A stretch of 8,901 bases of DNA, taken from assembly GCA_018903185.1 (NCBI GenBank), contig JAHIQV010000442.1, positions 1 through 8,901 of the forward strand, read 5' to 3'. The first letter of the stretch is position 1. Each line of letters begins with the position of its first letter. Below, piece after piece: positions 7,559-8,901 of this stretch. Source of the stretch: Gammaproteobacteria bacterium. GTDB lineage: Bacteria > Pseudomonadota > Gammaproteobacteria > Burkholderiales > Burkholderiaceae_C. The notes beneath the pieces are model-generated. The model saw only the letters and a list, made by a program, of their open reading frames with translations. It did not search any database and had not been told where the DNA came from. The translations under genes were made by a program, and so were the position numbers.

Positions 7559-7654
7559 GTGTGTCTCCTCAAGCGGCGGGCGCGATGCATCGCCGCGCCT
7601 GTCTCAAAGGATTGTGCCCCAAGCACTGACCACGGGCTTACGTTGCAACGCAAC
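7559..7654 (-). promoter_or_regulatory. Leader/promoter region of the sensor operon, with two palindromes
   Basis: These 96 nt lie between the ppsA terminator and the small membrane gene, so a promoter is expected here. Two perfect palindromes stand out: GCGATGCATCGC (7582-7593), just upstream of the Shine-Dalgarno, and CGTTGCAACG (7641-7650), next to the terminator T-run. Either could be an operator or an RNA structure. A weak -10-like CACAAT (minus strand, 7616-7611) has no -35 at proper spacing. No confident promoter can be named. Confidence 0.35.
7565..7570 (-). promoter_or_regulatory. Shine-Dalgarno of the small membrane protein gene
   Basis: GAGGAG on the minus strand ends 6 nt before the ATG at 7558. 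It fixes the start of the 77-aa gene and supports its reality. Confidence 0.75.
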
Positions 7655-7686
7655 AAAAAAGGCGGCAAGGGTTGCCCCCTGCCGCC
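7655..7686 (-). terminator. Intrinsic terminator of ppsA
   Basis: On the minus strand, 23 nt after the ppsA stop, GGCGGCA (7686-7680) pairs with TGCCGCC (7667-7661). The stem continues inward with a G-T pair and three G-C pairs to a GCAA tetraloop, 11 base pairs in all. Six T residues (7660-7655) follow at once. This is a textbook Rho-independent terminator and separates ppsA from the sensor operon. Confidence 0.93.
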
Positions 7687-7709
7687 GTGCGCCGTGGCTT
7701 GCCCGCGCT

Positions 7710-8900
7710 TTACTTCTGGGACGCTGCCAGCAGCTGCCAGGTGTCCACCACCGAGTCCGGGTTCAGCGAGATCGAGCTGATGCCTTCGGCCTGCAGCCAC
7801 TGGGCGAAATCCGGGTGATCGCTGGGGCCCTGGCCGCAGATGCCCACGTACTTGCCCTCGGCCTTGCAGGCACTGATGGCCATCTTGAGCAGGGCCTTGA
7901 CGGCCGGGTCGCGCTCGTCGAAATCCTTGGCCAGCAGCTCCAGGCCCGAGTCGCGGTCCAGGCCCAGGGTGAGCTGGGTGAGGTCGTTCGAGCCGATCGA
8001 GAAGCCGTCGAAGAACTGCAGGAACTCGTGGGCCAGCACGGCGTTGCTCGGGATCTCGCACATCATGATGACCTTGAGCCCGTTCTCGCCGCGCTTGAGG
8101 CCCTTCTCGGCCAGCAACTCGGTCACCCGCTGGGCCTGGCCCAGGGTGCGCACGAACGGCACCATGACCTGGACGTTGTCCAGTCCCATGTCTTCGCGCA
8201 CACGCTTCAGGGCTTCGCATTCCATGGCGAAGGCTTCGCGGAAGTCTTCGCTGATGTAGCGTGCCGCGCCGCGGAAGCCCAGCATGGGGTTCTCTTCATC
8301 GGGCTCGTAGCGGCTGCCGCCCACCAGCTTGCGGTACTCGTTGGACTTGAAGTCCGAGAGGCGCACGATGACCGGCCTGGGCCAGAAAGCTGCGGCAATG
8401 GTCGCCACACCTTCGGCCACCTTGTCCACATAGAAGGCGCGCGGCGAAGCGTGGCCACGCGCCACCGATTCAACCGCCTTCTTCAGGTCGGCATCAATCT
8501 GCGGGTAGTCCAGGATCGCCTTGGGGTGCACGCCGATGTTGTTGTTGATGATGAATTCCAGACGGGCCAGACCCACACCACCGTTGGGAATCTGCGCGAA
8601 ATCAAACGCCAGCTGGGGGTTGCCCACGTTCATCATGATCTTCACGTCCAGCGGAGGCATCTCGCCGCGCTGCACTTCGGTGATCTCGGTCTCCAGCAGG
8701 CCGTCATAGATGTGGCCGGTATCGCCCTCGGCGCAGCTCACCGTCACCAGGGTGCCGTCCTTGAGGGTTTCGGTGGCGTCGCCGCAGCCCACCACGGCCG
8801 GGATGCCGAGCTCGCGCGCGATGATGGCGGCGTGGCAGGTGCGGCCACCGCGGTTGGTCACGATGGCGCTGGCACGCTTCGCCGCGCGCCTTCTATGTGG
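7710..8900 (-). CDS. ppsA: Phosphoenolpyruvate synthase, C-terminal half (5' end missing from window)
   Basis: PpsA makes phosphoenolpyruvate, AMP and phosphate from pyruvate, ATP and water in the cytosol, the entry step to gluconeogenesis from three-carbon compounds. About 390 of the usual 790 or so residues are present. The fragment holds the swivelling phospho-histidine motif [11 protein letters not shown] (His codon at 8832-8834) and the PEP/pyruvate TIM barrel with [26 protein letters not shown] and [16 protein letters not shown]. It also holds the active-site cysteine in [10 protein letters not shown], 41 residues before the end. The fragment aligns well with E. coli PpsA from memory, with no internal break. 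The frame stays open to the window edge, and the codon read as a start at 8861 is GTG within the conserved AIVTNRGG, so it is not the real start. Upstream of the Lys codon at 8877-8879, the residues no longer match the expected W-E-P-x-M and derive from an inverted copy of 8425-8453. Only 7710-8879 should be taken as genuine. The TAA stop is followed by a strong terminator. Confidence 0.95.
   Translation of the reverse strand, partial: PHRRRAAKRASAIVTNRGGRTCHAAIIARELGIPAVVGCGDATETLKDGTLVTVSCAEGDTGHIYDGLLETEITEVQRGEMPPLDVKIMMNVGNPQLAFDFAQIPNGGVGLARLEFIINNNIGVHPKAILDYPQIDADLKKAVESVARGHASPRAFYVDKVAEGVATIAAAFWPRPVIVRLSDFKSNEYRKLVGGSRYEPDEENPMLGFRGAARYISEDFREAFAMECEALKRVREDMGLDNVQVMVPFVRTLGQAQRVTELLAEKGLKRGENGLKVIMMCEIPSNAVLAHEFLQFFDGFSIGSNDLTQLTLGLDRDSGLELLAKDFDERDPAVKALLKMAISACKAEGKYVGICGQGPSDHPDFAQWLQAEGISSISLNPDSVVDTWQLLAASQK
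8425..8453 (+). repeat. Inverted repeat, internal arm (native ppsA sequence)
   Basis: These 29 nt are the perfect reverse complement of 8873-8901. Here they encode [13 protein letters not shown] sequence in frame with the rest of PpsA, so this arm is the original and the terminal arm the copy. Confidence 0.9.
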
Positions 8901-8901
8901 A
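8873..8901 (-). repeat. Inverted repeat, terminal arm; probable chimeric contig end
   Basis: These 29 nt match the reverse complement of 8425-8453 without mismatch, right up to the last base of the window. In the ppsA frame, the residues before [12 protein letters not shown] read PHRRRAA, where the family has a D-W-E-P-x-M type sequence. About 7 nt (8873-8879, AAGCGTG on the coding strand) fit both the native gene and the copy, so the join lies in a short shared sequence. This is typical of amplification or assembly chimeras. Confidence 0.85.

Noticed and set aside
7603..7622. Sigma-54-like promoter (TTGGGGCAC...CTTTGA on the minus strand)
   Set aside because: The -24 GG is followed by a plausible CAC, but at the correct spacing the -12 GC is TG, so the essential dinucleotide is missing.
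7611..7654. Sigma-70 promoter with TTGCAA as -35 and CACAAT as -10
   Set aside because: The two hexamers are about 26 nt apart, far beyond the usual 16-18, and each matches consensus at only four of six positions.

Overview
The window is GC-rich chromosomal DNA, with codon third positions mostly G or C. It resembles a Betaproteobacterium of the Burkholderiales, probably Comamonadaceae-like. That placement rests on protein character and gene order remembered from related genomes, not on a search. There are no RNA genes, insertion sequences, prophage genes or CRISPR arrays, and coding density is very high. The right end behaves like the end of an assembled contig.

Layout. Positions 67-1923 (+) encode a three-module signalling protein: a degenerate cNMP-binding fold, a CBS pair and a DUF294 nucleotidyltransferase. 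It converges on a minus-strand gene cluster, and the two stop codons pair with each other at the base of one long hairpin (1921-1963). The cluster, read right to left, holds a 77-aa two-helix membrane protein (7558-7325), a 925-aa fusion of sodium:solute symporter and histidine kinase (7307-4530), a 124-aa stand-alone receiver (4533-4159), and a 733-aa membrane protein joining a PAS and degenerate kinase-like region to a DEDDh exonuclease of the DNA polymerase III epsilon type (4162-1961). The last three genes are joined by two successive ATGA start/stop overlaps, so they are almost certainly one translationally coupled operon. Further upstream on the same strand lies the C-terminal half of phosphoenolpyruvate synthase (ppsA). 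It ends in a strong intrinsic terminator, so the sensor operon probably has its own promoter in the roughly 96-nt gap at 7559-7654.

How the genes may work together. The symporter-kinase would sense or take up a small substrate, plausibly a carboxylate or amino acid, and phosphorylate the receiver. The receiver has no output domain, so the adjacent membrane-anchored pseudo-kinase/exonuclease, or an unlinked regulator, is a candidate effector. A DUF294 protein, an epsilon-type exonuclease, a small membrane protein and a symporter-kinase also lie close together near acetyl-CoA synthetase genes in Vibrio and Pseudomonas (the CrbS/CrbR acetate-switch region); this is from memory. Together with the gluconeogenic ppsA, this suggests control of growth on acetate or similar carbon sources.

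The last 29 bases (8873-8901) are a perfect inverted copy of 8425-8453, inside ppsA. They replace the sequence expected just before the PpsA swivelling-histidine motif. This looks like a chimeric contig end rather than biology, and bases from about 8880 onward should not be trusted.
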